Source: Pyrus communis (taxonomy: Eukaryota; Streptophyta; Magnoliopsida; Rosales; Rosaceae). Taken from it: DNA of 64,000 bases. Below are positions 47,983-61,100 of the stretch, piece after piece. Below the pieces are notes generated by a model that saw only the letters and a program-made list of their open reading frames with translations, was not told where the DNA came from and did no database searches. The translations under genes and the position numbers were made by a program. The stretch's first letter is position 1; every line of letters starts with the position of its first letter. The stretch is from NCBI RefSeq assembly GCF_963583255.1, contig NC_084806.1, forward strand, positions 18,952,317 through 19,016,316, read 5' to 3'.

Positions 47983-49819
47983 TGATGCGAGAATTATACG
48001 CACACAAATTAAACCCTCTTTTTGACAATTGTAGTAATGATGTAAGTAGGGATCGTTCTGGACCGGGGATTAGGAGGGATTGCAAATCACTTGGAAACTG
48101 ACTCAAAAACGTAAAATAAAGTTTAAAACACTAAACTAAACTCAAAGAATGCAATACTAAACAAACGTAAAATACTAAAACAAATCAAATGACTAAGACT
48201 TAACAAAATATGGGGGGAGGGGGAGTTTGATTTGACGAAAATTGAAATAACAAAACAAGTTAATAAACTAAGCAGATTGTAAAACGAATTTGGATTTAAT
48301 GAATGGAATGAAGGCTAGCTAAGGGGTTCTTCTCCACACATGTTACACTTGCATACAAGATTGATTCTCAGTTGGTCTTTCGATAAATTATGAAACTCAA
48401 CACCCCGGGTTAATTAGGTCCGCTTAAATTAACCGTCAAGTTCTCCTTTAAGTTAATGAATTGGATGGGTTTGCGCAACGCAATTCACAACATTCTCCAA
48501 AAGTCCTTTACGTGAAAAGCACAATAAAGATACAATCAAAGATCATTAAGCATTATGAAAACTATAAGTTTTGACGAGGCATTCGTTACTATGATGAGCA
48601 TGAAACTCGTGCCAAGAATTCATTTAACGCGATTGTTTATAAGCAACCTCCACTACTTGTGAATATAAGTTCATAACGATTAGGTGAAACTCACTTATAT
48701 TCTAGCGTCATATTCATGCATGAAAATTAAGCGCACATTTTCAATAAACATACATAAATAAGTTATCAATCAAACGGTTAAACAAATTGAATCCACAACT
48801 TATGAAATTCCAACCAAAGGTAATCAATTCATATTGCAAGCATAAACATGTATTTCGAATCACCCCCTAGCTAAAGGGGGTTTAGTTCCTCATACGTACA
48901 AGACAAAGAGAATTAAAATGAAACATTGAAATCAAAGAAACACCTAAACATTCCAACAACTCAAACTTGAATTGTATGAACGTTTAGGCCCTCTTCTCTT
49001 CCTCTTCGTTGCGGCACAAGGTCTAAGGATAGGTTGTGTGATGGTGTGAAGTGTTTTGGAGGGATGGGGAGTGGTTGGAGTGGCTGCAATGGAGGAAAGA
49101 ATGCTGGAAACTGGAAGGGGATGCACGACATAGAGTGTTTGTGTTTTGTGTTGTGTTGTGGTGAATGGAATGAATTGTATGAATGCAATGCATGGTTTTA
49201 TAGGGAGAGAATGGATGGGAGAACATGTGAATGGCAGCTAGGAATGATTAAAGAAGGGAATGCATGTGTAATGACAACTAGATTGGTTGGTGGAAATCTG
49301 AAAATGCAAATGGGAAAGCTGGAAATGCAAGGGTGGCCACGGCATGGGTGTGTTTGTGTGTTGTGGCTGATTTTTTTGTTGGTTAAAGATGCATGTGGAT
49401 GAATTATACAATGGGAAAGTATGTGATTGACAACTAGGGTGAATGGTGGCTGCAATGATGAAGTGTGATGGCTGAAAATGGGATGGATTTGCAAAGGAAG
49501 GCACGGCAAGGAATGGGTTTGTGTTCATGTGGCTGAAATTGGTGGGTTATGCATGGGTTAGGCCCTTTGTTTTATGTCCTAAGGTGCATACAAGGCCTTC
49601 AATTTCATCCAACACTTGGGCTCCAAGCATAAGCTATCCATCCTTAGCCCAATAGTGCTCCAAAAGGCCCTAAATTGCTCCACAATGCATCCTTTCGTCA
49701 AACACGTCTTATGATCCTGAAAACACACAAAACTAACTTAAAAGACTTAAAGAACTAAGAAATAACAACGTAAATGTACGAGAACAAGCCATTTAAGTAG
49801 CATGAATATGCTCCTATCA
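47983..49819 (-). repeat. 5' LTR of nested element
   Basis: 1,837 bases, the same length as the partner LTR, with no indel noticed. The primer site (minus strand TTTTGGCGCCGTTGCCGGGG) follows at 47961-47980. Confidence 0.92.
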
Positions 49820-49824
49820 TTGAG

Positions 49825-50270
49825 AAGTGGAAAAGAAGTTGGCACTAATCCAAAACCACCCAAATCAAGCCCGAATGAAGATGAAAAGCTGCAATTGGAA
49901 GAAGATGAGCCAAGCAAAGCCACAGCAAGGGTAGAAACACCCTTACTACATCCACTTCATTTAATTCGGCCAATATAGATAAGTTGGGTTCAAATTCGAT
50001 TAATTCTAACCCTATTCCACCCAATGTTCCTTTCCCTCGCAGATTTATGCAAGCAAAGAAAGAGGAGAATGACAAAGACATTCTTGAGACGTTTAGGAAA
50101 GTACAAGTCAATATTCCGCTCCTAGATACCATCAAGCAAGTGCCTAAATATGCCAAATTCTTGAAGGAACTTTGCACCACAAGGAAGAGAGTTACGAATA
50201 AAGAGGTGGTTAGGGTAAGTGAAAACGTTTCGCGCTGTTTTACAAAGAAAGTTACCTCTAAAGTGTAAAG
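49825..50270 (+). pseudogene. Gag of outer element, 3' portion
   Basis: Resumes the interrupted Gag after the nested insertion with AGTGGAAAAGAAGTTGG (SGKEVG). A frame change and a TAG stop occur around 49940-49980. It then continues with SNSINSNPIPPNVPFPRRFM and FLKELCTTRKRVTNKE, leading into the protease frame. Confidence 0.75.
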
Positions 50271-50620
50271 ATCCAGGTAGCTTTACAATCCCTTGCATTA
50301 TTGGTCAAACTAAGTTTGAACATGCTATGTTAGACTTAGGAGCTTCAATTAATGTCTTTCCATACGCTATTTATGCATCCATGAACCTTGGTGAATTGAA
50401 AAATGATGGTGTGATTATTCAATTGGCCGATCGATCTAATGCCTATCCAAAGGGAGTTTTGGAAAATGTTTTAGTGCAGGTGAATAACTTGATCTTCCCG
50501 GCAGATTTCTATGTTCTTGAAATGGAAGAAACCACCCATTCCACATCATTACCGCTTCTTCTTGGGAAGCCATTCATGAAGACAGCCCGCACAAGATCAA
50601 TGTGTTTAAAGGAACTTTAA
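50219..50620 (+). pseudogene. aspartic protease domain of outer Athila element
   Basis: Contains PGSFTIPCIIG, the active-site type motif DLGASINVFPYAIY (DLGA instead of the more usual D[ST]GA, as is common in Athila), VNNLIFPADFYVLEME and LLLGKPFMKTA. In the element it would mature Gag-Pol. Frame is lost just after LGKPFMKTA. Inactive remnant. Confidence 0.8.
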
Positions 50621-50745
50621 CAATGGAATTTGATGGGGAAGTGATTGATTTTAATATTTCTGAAACCATGAGATTTCCTAATGATGATCATTCATGTTTC
50701 TCTATTGATATCTTTGATTCATTGGCATAGGAACATCTTGATCAA

Positions 50746-52572
50746 TTGCATGATGATGCACTTGAAACGGTCCTTACAAGTGGAATAGAATCGACAAATC
50801 AAAGGGCATCACCCATATCAACCCACGGCACAAATCTGGACTTCCATGTCGTGCCCTTATGTGAGGATGTAATTGAGGTGGTGGCTGCCCTTGAGTCATT
50901 GCCACGACTCAATGGTAAGTCTTCAATTCCAATTTCAACTAACAAGTTGCTTCCTTCCATAGTGCAACCACCTACCCTTGAGCTTAAACCGTTACCAAAC
51001 CATTTGAAGTATGTTTTCTTGGGCGAACAAGAGACATTGCCCATCATAGTGGCCTCCTCACTCACGGCACAAGAAGAGGATAAGTTGGTGAGGGTTCTAA
51101 AGGAGCATAAAACAACCATAGGGTGGACTTTGGCTGATATCAAGGGCATAAGCCCTACTACATGCATGCACCGAATACTCATGGAAGAGGGAGCTAAACC
51201 GTCAAGAGAAGCACAACGCCGACTCAACCCTCCAATGATGGAAGTCGTGAAGAAGAAGATTATCAAACTCCTTGTTTGTGGTGTCATCTATCTTATTTCG
51301 GATATTTGTTGGGTTTCATCAGTCTAAGTAGTTCCAAATAAGTCCGGAGTGACGGTGGTGAAGAATGAAGAGAATGAGCTTGTGCCCACACACATCCAAA
51401 CCAGTTGGAGAGTTTGCATTGATTATAGGAAGCTAAATGCCGCCACAAGGAAATATCACTTCCCTTTGCCATTCATTGATCAAATGCTTGAAAGGTTAGC
51501 CGGTTATTCTTTTTATTGTTTTCTTGATGGGTATTCGGGATATAATCAAATTGTCATAGCTCTGGATGATCAAGAAAAGACCACTTTTACTTGTCCATTT
51601 GGTACTCTTGCTTATCGTCGTATGCCATTTGGTTTATGCAATGCACCAGCCACTTTCCAACGATGCATGGTAAGTATATTTTCTGATTATGTTGAGAAGA
51701 TTATTGAGGTATTCATGGATGATTTTAGTGTGTTTGGTGACTCATTTGATGATTTTTTGCATAATCTCACTTTAATCTTGAAAAAATGCATGGAAACTAA
51801 CCTTGTTTTAAATTGGGAGAAATATCATTTTATGGTAAAACAAGGCATAGTTTTGGGTCATATCATCTCTGAAAAAGGAATTGAAGTTGATAAGTCAAAA
51901 ATAGATCTTGTATGTTACATACCCTCTCCTACTTCGGTGAGAGAGGTTCGTTTTTTTCTTGGACATGCAGGATTCTATAGGCGATTTATCAAGGATTTTT
52001 CCAAGATTGCACAACCCCTTTGCCGTCTCCTACAAAAGGAAGTGACTTTTGAATTCAACGAGGAGTGTGAGAAGGCATTCAAGCACCTCAAGGAGATGCT
52101 TACCACGACACCAATCATAGTCCCACCAGATTGGAGCATGCCTTTTGAGCTAATGTGTGATGCATCAGATTATGTAATAGGGGCTGTTTTGGGCCAAAGG
52201 AAGAACGATCAACCACATGTCATCTATTATGCATCCCGGATCTTGAATGATGCTCAATTGAACTACTCTACCACTGAAAAAGAACTTCTTGCCGTTGTGT
52301 TTGCTTTAGATAAGTTTTGTTCATATTTACTTGGCACTAAAGTTGTTGTATATTCTGACCATGCAGCTTTGAAGTACTTGTTCACCAAAAAGGAGGCCAA
52401 ACTAAGTCTAATTCGTTGGATGCTTCTCCTCCAAAAGTTTGACATTGAAATTCGAGACAAGAAAGGGAGTGAAAACGTGGTGGCTGACCATTTGAGTCGT
52501 TTGGTGTGCATGATGAGTCTTTACCCATCCAACAGACATTCCCTGATGAGCAATTGTTGTCCATTAAGGTAA
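50746..52572 (+). pseudogene. reverse transcriptase and RNase H of outer Athila element
   Basis: The linker (LELKPLPNHLKY) and RT N-terminus (CMHRILMEEGAKPSREAQRR) run to an in-frame TAA at 51325-51327, then the same frame reopens with the RT palm: [20 protein letters not shown]-type motif [27 protein letters not shown] and the catalytic [12 protein letters not shown]. RNase H follows: [41 protein letters not shown] and ADHLSR. The domains are well kept apart from that stop, and the frame closes at 52570-52572. Confidence 0.9.
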
Positions 52573-52574
52573 GT

Positions 52575-53859
52575 GAACCTTGGTATGTCGATTTGGTGAA
52601 CTTTTTGGTGTCAAAACGTGTTCCAAGCACCAACGTGATAAAATCAAGAAAGAGGCATGGTTTTATGTGTGGGATGACCCATATTTGTGGAAATATTGTG
52701 CGGATCAAATTCTTCATAGATGTGTGCATGATTGTGAGTTTAATTCAATTTTAACTTTTTGTCACACTTATGCATGTAGAGGACATTTTGGCACACAACG
52801 CACAACCTTTAAGGTGTTAGAATGTGGTTTTTATTGACCTACAATCTTTAAAGATGCTAGAACTTTTTGTTTAACGTGTGATCGTTGTCAAAGAATGGGC
52901 AATATAGGTGCAAGGGATCAAATGCCGCAAACACCCATATTTAATGTTGAAATTTTTTATGTTAAGGGCATTGTTTCATGGGTCTTTTTCCTTCTTCATA
53001 TGGTTTCACTTATATTTTGCTTGCAGTTCATTATGTTTCAAAATGGGTGGAAGCAAAAGCCACCCGTACTAATGATTCTAGAGTGGTTGTAGATTTTATC
53101 AAAACTAACATCTTTGCTAGATTTGGGATGCCAAAAGTGCTCATTAGTGATGGAGGGTCTCATTTTTGTAATCGCACCATTGAGGCATTGCTCAAGAAAT
53201 ATCAAGTCACACATAAGGTTTCAACACCTTATTATCCTCAAACCAATGCCCAAGCCGAGGTGTCCAATAGAGAAATTAAGCAAATTTTGGAAAAGACCGT
53301 TGGGCCTACAAGAAAAGATTGGAGCTTGCTTTTGGAGGATGCATTGTGGGCTTATCGTACGGCCTACAAAACACCCATTGGGATGTCACCATTTCGGCTT
53401 GTCTATGGCAAACCTTGCCATCTTCTCGTGGAGTTAGAACACAAGGCACATTGGGCTATCAAAACATTCAACATGAACATTGATGCGGCTGGAATTCATA
53501 GGAAGCTTCAATTGAATGAACTTGAAGAGATTCGGCTTGCAACTTATCAGAATGCTTGCATTTACCAGGAGAAGGCCAAGGCTTTCCATGACAAGATGAT
53601 TCGTAGCAAAACATTCTGCATAGGGCAAAAAGTTTTACTTTTTAATTCTCGCCTTCGTTTGTTTCCCGGTAAGCTACGTTCTAAGTGGATTGGCCCATTT
53701 GTTATTACTAATGTTTTTCCATATGGTGCAGTTCAAATCCAAAGCTTGAGGAATGGCCAAGAATTCAAGGTGAATGGGCATCGTTTGAAGCCATATTATG
53801 AAAGTGTTGAAGGGCAGATTATGGAGGAGGTAAACCTCCATGCCGTGGGTTCCAATTGA
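52575..53859 (+). pseudogene. integrase of outer Athila element
   Basis: A His-Cys zinc region (HTYACRGHFG then CDRCQRMG, with a TGA at about 52835) leads to a frameshift around 52940-52985 that destroys the segment holding the first catalytic Asp. From 52978 the core continues with [25 protein letters not shown] (second Asp), [20 protein letters not shown] (Glu), then [17 protein letters not shown] and a C-terminal domain ([16 protein letters not shown]) ending at TGA 53857-53859. Confidence 0.88.
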
Positions 53860-55773
53860 TGCTAAGAAGAGAGTTCGTCCGGCTACAAGACGTTAAAGCA
53901 AGCGCTTCTTGGGAAGCAACCCACGCATTCAACTAGAGAGGACTTAGGCAATCCAAAAATTCATTCCAAACAATCAGATTTGCGTTCCTAACTCTGTCTC
54001 TCTTTATTGCTTTTATTTCGTCATGCTAGTTAGTTTATATTGTTTGTTTGAATGTGAGTCTTTGTTTGAAACATTGAGGACAATGTTCGATTGTTAGGGG
54101 ATGGGGTGTAAACAAGCTATTTTTGCATGATTTTCATGGGATTTAATCACCTATCACTTCTAATGTTGTTTCTCATTATTTTTAAGGGTTTTAGTGTGTT
54201 TTGAAGTGTTTTTATGTGTTTGGATCAGAAAATACGAAAATTTTACAAAAAATTTGCAAAACAGTTTTGAAAACCCAAAAAGAGTTGGTTTTAAGTTGTT
54301 TTTGTGTGTTTGTTTGTGTCTTAGGGTATCTTCCAACACAATGATGAGGATTTGGTTTTTAATTGCATGACTATTAAAGAAAGTTACAAACATGGATGGA
54401 AGTTGATTTACTCTTTGGTTTATGCTTGGTTATAGTTATAGTTTACGAATTTACATGTAATCACAAAGAGAAAATCAGTTTTTGTAACATGCTTGAAGGA
54501 AGGAACTCAAACTAAAGCTACATCCCTGAGAGACTCGAGCCTAAAACGTTCTTTGGAGAGTATAAATCTGTGATTTCTTGTTTTCTAAAGTCGTTGCATG
54601 ATCTCATCATTCTTTGCTTGGTTGCTACTTAGAATGCATTTCATCATTATAGTTCCAAATACTAGAACTCATGCCCATTTCATTCAAAGCATGATATTGA
54701 TTGCATAACATACAATAAGATGAAGTTGTTAGTTAAACCAAATCCAAAAAGCCTAACCCTTTTGCATATGTATTGTAGGATTACCCCTTTTGAGCCTTTT
54801 CAAGCCTATTTTCTTTGTTAGCCCCATTATCCTCACCTAGCCTAGATTAGGACTTTCCATACCCTTGTTCTTAAAGGATAGTGAAGCATGACTTAGAATG
54901 AATTCCTTTTGATTAACATATTGCAGAAAACAAGTGTGGGGGAAGGTAATAGGGCACGGCAAAGAAAGAAAATAAAGAAAAAATTCATGGAAAAAGAAAA
55001 AGAAAAGAGAAAAGTGGTAAGAAGAAAGAAAAAGAGTTGAAAAATAAGTGAGAATGACCTCACAAGTATTGCTTGTTGAAGAAAGGGTCCAAAAGTTTGA
55101 ATTTGACCTTAAATGTTGCATGAATCTTCCCTTGTGTTTAAAAGTTAATTTCTGCCATCAAAAGTGAGTTTAAATGTCAATTTCATTACTTTGCTTCCTA
55201 TTGTTTTAAGAACCTTTGTCTATCCTTTACCCTTCTTTGTTAGCCAATACCTTAACCTCATTACAACCCTCAACTTCGATCTTGATGTTATGTGTTCAAT
55301 ATGTGGAGTTTGAAATTGGTATGAGCATATGGAATCACTGGTTCTCATTCTAAGTAGTAGCATTCCATTCATGAGATCATATCCATGTCATTGTCATGAT
55401 TCCAGAAAACGCTTTCTTTGTTATAACATATGTGAGTGTTAGTATACATGTTTACATCAATCTTCTCACATATACCTAGTATAGGGTGTGTAGTCAGAAA
55501 ATCTGTCTGAAAATAGAGAGCATTCTAGTAAGGAGTTGAGGGAATTCTCTAAGGCATGTTACTACTTCCAAAACGTTGTTTTAATTGATTAAATGTGAAC
55601 TAGTAAGTGGTAATGTTTGCTCAAGTGTAAAGGAAGCTAAAAACCGTGGGAGTGATGTTCTTTAATGTGTCATGTTCATTGGAAATCCATGAGGTACATG
55701 TTGGAAGGTCTAGAGTTTGTTTTGTTTGTTTTGTTTTGCTCGAGGACTAGCAAAAGCTAAGTGTGAGGGAATT
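53860..55773 (+). other. 3' untranslated interior of outer element
   Basis: No coding potential. It contains ACATTGAGGACAATGTTCGA near 54072 and a purine-rich tract ending CTAAGTGTGAGGGAATT before the 3' LTR. Athila elements often carry an envelope-like frame here; none is seen. Confidence 0.7.
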
Positions 55774-57041
55774 TGATAGGAGCATATTTAGGCAACTTAG
55801 TTAGCTTGTTTTCTTACATTTATGTTGTTAGTTCATAGTTATTTTAGTATTTTAAGTTATTTTCGTGTGTTTATAGGTTCATATGGCTAAGGTAGCAAGA
55901 ATGTGCATTTTGGAGCCTTTTGGAGCAAAATTGGACTTGGAATGGATAGCATATGCTTGGAGCAAAGGGAATGGATGAAATTGAAGACTTAAAGATGTTA
56001 GGATTCCTAATCAAAGAAGGATTCCTAATCAAAGGAGGATTCCTAGTCAAAGAAGGTTTCCTACTTGAAGTAGGAAAGTTAAGCCAAGGTTTCCTATTTT
56101 GGTTTGACCTTTCCTAATCCTAAAAGCCCGAAGTTCCAGCAACATTGAAGTACTCTTATGCATTTTAGGACACAAACTAAACCTTCCTTGCATCCTAATT
56201 GTCCTTGTCGTGCCTTCCATAAAACTGCCTTTCCTTGTCGTGCAAGGGGAATGCCTATTCCCTATTTTGTGTCACAAGATTACATTCCTTTTTAACCATA
56301 GTCAATGCCGCACCTTAGCTTCCTATTCTATCCTAAATCCTTGCTTAATTTCAGCCTTAACTCACATTCCCTTTCCTATTCTTTTCTTGCCGCAAGTCAC
56401 ATTCATATTACCTTTAATTTCTGATTTTACTTACTTATTTTGAGGGGATTCTGACCTTTATGGCTCTTGGACAAAATAGCTAAGTTTAATTGGCCTTCCA
56501 TAAGCCCTTGCCGCACCCATATAGATGATTATTCATTCATATTCACCCATTCACACAATCTGCCATTCATACACACAGAAACCAACCTTTGCCACAACTT
56601 TCCTCCATTCTTCCATCATTCCCATACTTCCATACCTTCAACCAAAACTCATACACCATTCCTAAACCTTTGCTGCACCCCCCTACCAACCTAAATCCAT
56701 TCTTAACCCAGAAATCCATCCAAAATCACCCCTAAACTCTTGTTCCACAGCAAAGCAAGGAAGAAGAAGAGAAGAAGAAGCCTTGGACGTTTGTGCATTC
56801 AAGTTGAAGTGTTGGAACGTTTTTAGGTGTAATCTATCTTTTGTTTTCAATGTTTAATTTAAGTTTTCTTTGTTTTGTTGTGAACATGAGAGGCTAAACC
56901 CGTTTTAGCTAGGGGAGGCTTTGAAACCATGATTATGTTTTTGATATGAATTGATTAATTCCAGTTGTGATTTCATAAATTGTGAATGCAATTTACTTAA
57001 CCGTTTGATGGATAACTTAGATTAGGGAGGCCTACTTAATT
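55774..57041 (+). repeat. 3' LTR of outer Athila element, truncated
   Basis: Begins TGATAGGAGC and follows the 5' LTR with few differences until GGCCTACTTAATT, where it breaks into unrelated sequence. A further short deletion precedes the break (TAACTTAGATTAGGG). The terminal ~0.9 kb of the LTR is missing. Confidence 0.85.
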
Positions 57042-57474
57042 GTGAATACAAAATCATATTTTTTTCGACCCTATAAACATATGACATTGTAAAATTAAAT
57101 TGAAACACCATGTAGCGATCAACTTGTTTCATGTTCTGCTCAGATTTTAAAGTGGTGTGGTGTAGGTGGTGGTTCACCTTATGCTTCCAGCCTGTCCTCC
57201 CATTCCACACTCAAAACCAGCCTGTACTTGGCATTCGGTAATCAATCAGAACCTGATTCCAAACGGAGGAAAATCTGCATGTTGTGTACTAAATTAATCC
57301 AAATGACCAAAAACACCATCCTCTCCCCACCAAGCCATAAACCATCATGGGTATTTCAGTATTTTCCGAAGCAAGAAAGATACCCGCCATTTTCTGTTCT
57401 CGAAATCAATCCAACCGCCACTTTCTAACATCCCTATGCTTCCATGGCTTCTCTTAAGAAAATTACATTTATAC

Positions 57475-57623
57475 AGGGATGTGGTATCCACACACCTTAT
57501 TTTACTTCTCACACATCTCTTGATAATTTTTGTCCATTTATCTTCTTTAATTCATCCGATCTGACGGTCGAAAATTAAAAAAGTGTGTAAGAAGTAAAAT
57601 GAAGTACGTGGATATCCCACCTC
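57475..57623. mobile_element. small TIR MITE
   Basis: About 149 bases with long imperfect inverted ends: GGGATGTGGTATCCACACACC on the left, and the right end ACGTGGATATCCCACCTC read inverted. TTTACTTCTCACACA mirrors TGTGTAAGAAGTAAA. No coding capacity. A related start occurs at 33254. Confidence 0.7.
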
Positions 57624-57707
57624 TTTATATAACTTGAAAAATAAAAGGTATTTAAATTATATTATTAAAATCTCAAATATGATAGTCTTGCTCAACGAGA
57701 AGACAAC

Positions 57708-58049
57708 TTATATAACAGTCACAAAATTTGGATTAATGATACAACACAAAATGTGAAGAAAAATAATATAAACGCTACGGTAACAATATATCCATTCCAA
57801 CGACAAACATGAAAAAAAACAGGAATAACAAATAGAGAACAGAACTACAAAAATACCGATATAATAATAGTCCTTCCAGTTGCGCACATTTTGGAGGGGA
57901 GGAGAGAGTCGTTGGTTGTTTTTGTTGTTGGAACCACTCGGTTTCGGAAGAAGAAGAAGAAGAAGATCATCTTTCACAACCACCACCTTCATCACCACCA
58001 TCTCCTCCTCCTCCTCCTCCTCTTCCTCTTCCTCTTCCTCCTCTGACAT
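57708..58049 (-). other. Glu-rich ORF of doubtful reality
   Basis: A 113-codon minus-strand ORF starting MSEEEE, with (GAG/GAA)n and (CTT)n-derived residues, a middle part QRLSPPLQNVRNWKDYYYIG, and a hydrophobic tail. Most of the N-terminal half comes from TCC/TTC and AAG microsatellites (57945-57967 and 58003-58043). It lies head to head with the clathrin assembly gene, only about 95 bases away, and overlaps its likely 5' UTR. No family recognised. Confidence 0.2.
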
Positions 58050-58144
58050 CGTATCAATGATTGGATCTCTCTAACCCCAGCACATTAGAAGTGTTGGTGT
58101 TTTTGAAAAAACCCAATAAATAAATATAACGAGTTTTATTTTTT

Positions 58145-61100
58145 ATGGGTACTTTTCAGAGCTTTAGGAAGGCCTATGGAGCTCTGAAGGACTCTACCAA
58201 GGTTGGCCTCATCAAGGTCAACAGCGAATTCAAGGTGCGAAAAAGAACCGATTTTGATTTCTGGGTTTTGTTTTGATGAGCTTTGTGATGCCTTGCATTT
58301 TGGTTTTTTTTTTGATGAAATGCAATATTTGGTGAAATGTGGGGATGTCTGAACTTTTTGTTGTTGTTTGAAGGATTTGGATATTGCCACTGTGAAGGCC
58401 ACCAGTCACGTAGAGTACCCTCCAAAGGAACGTCACGTTCGAAGTGAGTTGATTTGTCTCTTGCATTTGATTTCCTACATTTGTGGATTTATTATTTGAT
58501 TGTATGATGAGGATCTGAATCTGCATTATAAAAAGGGTGGTGCTTTTTCCGGCTTTCGGATTGCATGTGAATGGTAAAAAGAAGTGTGTCGATGACACCA
58601 CCCTGTAAAAATGATGGTCATCAGATTTGCAATTGTGCTCATGGCCTTGCACTTGCTATTTATGATTCTGTTCTTGCATTACTACATTAATGAGCTATCT
58701 CAATTCAGTCTTATTCTAATTCCTGGATAATTTTTTGGTGTACTTTTGTTTTTATTGTTCTGCTGCCTAGAGATTTTCTCCGCGACATCAGTGACACGTC
58801 CACGTGCAGATGTAGCATACTGCATTCATGCGCTGGCCAAGAGATTGTCCAAGACACGGAGTTGGATTGTAATGTCCTTCTTTATTCCTTCTCTTCTTGT
58901 TCTTGTTCTTGTTATCGTTGTTTTTATTGTCGTTCATAATTGGTACGACATGCATATAGGAAAAGTATGATCAGTAGCAGTAGCAAAATATTTGTAAAAA
59001 TCTAACAGATCACTTAATAAGTGAACTTACAATCTACAGGTAGCCATAAAGACGTTGATAGTTATTCATAGAACATTGAGAGAAGGTGATCCTACCTTCA
59101 GAGAGGAGCTTTTGAACTATTCGCAGAGAGGGCACATTCTCCAAATTTCCAATTTTAAAGATGACTCAAGTCCCCTTGGTAAAATGATTCCGCCTTCCAT
59201 GATTGTCTTTTATGTAACATGTGGCCGATGTTGTAACAGTCCCTTCTTACACCAACTTGTATCTTGCAGCTTGGGATTGTTCCGCCTGGGTGAGGACATA
59301 TGCACTCTTTTTAGAAGAACGGCTGGAGTGTTTTCGAGTTTTGAAATATGACATTGAGGCAGAGCGTTTGACAAAAACGTCGCCAGGATCAACCAAGGTG
59401 TGGTTTGTGTTTGCCATTTTCATGATTTAAAATTTTGTTGCCTCACATTGTTCTTCATGATCAACTTTAGTATAACAAAGATACCATTAACTCCACCAGG
59501 TCCATAGTAGAACACGAACACTGGGTGCTGATGAGCTGTTGGAGCAGCTACCTGCACTGCAGCAACTTCTTTTCCGCCTTATGGGTTGCCAGGTACTGAT
59601 CTGGCTTCGTTCTTTATAGACAAATGCTTTAGTTGGTCCATGATGACATTAATAAGGGTGGCCTTGACGAAACAGTCTGAAAGAGCCATTTATCTTTAGG
59701 TCGGAACTTCTGATTTGCTCTCATTTTGCAGCCCGAGGGGACAGCTTATAACAATTACCTCATACAATATGCCTTGGCTCTGGTATGCATGATAGATAAC
59801 CTACGTTCCTTGAGAAAATATAATATATGCATTTCTACAAGTTGCTTCTGAGTTTCAACATTGTTTCTTTTCCACGTAGATATTGAAAGAGAGCTTTAAA
59901 ATATACTGTGCCATCAATGACGGAATTATAAATCTCGTTGACATGGTAAGGCTCTACTGGACCCTTACGTTTCTCTGAAATGAATCGGGTTTATATGATA
60001 CTTTCCATTTTTACAATTTTCAATTATAAGAACTGGAGTACATGTTCATGCAGTTCTTCGATATGTCAAGATACGATGCAGTTAAAGCCCTCAATATTTA
60101 CAAAAGAGCTGGCCAACAGGTATACAATGGTACTTTGTTTTTCTCTCTCTGGAGTTAAATTAATAAGGATCCCCTCAGAAGCTGTTTTTTCTTTACCGAG
60201 CTGCAGGCTGAAGGGCTTGCTGATTTTTATGAATACTGCAAGGGTTTGGATCTTGCTAGAACTTTTCAGTTTCCAACATTGAGACAGGTTCCACTTCGCT
60301 TTCTACTAGAATAATTAAGTTGATTCCATTGCATAGTCTCTCACACCTTTTCTTCTCTACACTAAACAGCCCCCACCGTCATTTCTTGCAACAATGGAGG
60401 AGTATATAAAGGAGGCGCCTCAGTCAGGTTCCGTTAACAGGAGACTGGTGAGATAGCATCCATATGAGTACGAACATTTGAGTACTAGATAAGTGTGTTC
60501 ACATGTTCGTTGCATGCTAATTTCTGTTTACAAGCTGTATATACAAGGTTCATGATTATTTAAACATTTGAACTATCGGTTTTTTATTCAAATTTCTGAT
60601 AATTTTGTCCGACAATAGGAATACCAGGCGACAGACGAGCAGCCTCAGAGACCTGAAGAACCTCCTCCTCCAGAGCCTGAAAAACAAGACGAAAAAGTTG
60701 AGGAGCCACTGCCGAAAACAGAGGAAGAACCCCAACCCAAGGAAGAGGAAGTCGAACCTCCTCCTTTGATATCAACTGATGACACTGATCTGCTGGTACG
60801 ATATTGTATACATGGGCATGTACCTGTTTTCTCTGATGTCAATTTGTGGATATCTGCCATTTATGTTGTACTTTTCCTTTTCATTGTCTAGGGTTTAAGG
60901 GAAATTAATCCAAAAGCTGCAGAAATCGAAGAAAGCAATGCCTTAGCTCTTGCCATAGTTCCACAGGGTAAGTTTTGTTGTATGATATCTTTACACATGT
61001 ATGCATTGTCGAATTTGAAGATTGTTCGCTGATACATTATGAATTCTGTTTTATAAGTCAAACCATGTATACATTTGCAGGCAGTGAACAAAAACCTGGA

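Larger units (their letters stand above)
41272..49819 (-). mobile_element. nested non-autonomous Athila-like element carrying an antisense ORF
   Basis: 8,548 bases inserted into gag of the outer element with target duplication TTGAG (41267-41271 and 49820-49824). On the minus strand: LTR 49819-47983, tRNA-Asp primer site, a short gag remnant (47823-47098), a trace of the protease-RT linker (about 47082-46852), a foreign segment (about 46850-44953) replacing pol, then 3' untranslated sequence homologous to that of the outer element (44952-43109), then LTR 43108-41272. It encodes no RT or integrase, so copying needed a helper. LTR similarity shows it is far younger than its host element. Confidence 0.9.
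35686..57041 (+). mobile_element. outer Athila-like Gypsy retrotransposon, decayed and nested into
   Basis: Order on the plus strand: 5' LTR (35686-39666, itself interrupted by a solo LTR), primer site, gag (broken), protease, RT/RNase H, integrase, about 1.9 kb of untranslated sequence, purine tract, and a 3'-truncated 3' LTR (55774 to about 57041). Gag is split by an 8.5 kb minus-strand relative. The RT subclass motif [12 protein letters not shown], the integrase type and a tRNA-Asp primer site fit Athila. Several in-frame stops and frameshifts show it is inactive. No envelope-like ORF is seen in the 3' interior. ATCAT precedes the 5' LTR, but the right flank is lost, so the target duplication cannot be checked. 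Confidence 0.85.

Noticed and set aside
53860..55773. Envelope-like ORF of an Athila element
   Set aside because: The 1.9 kb after integrase holds no long frame and no signal-peptide or membrane pattern.
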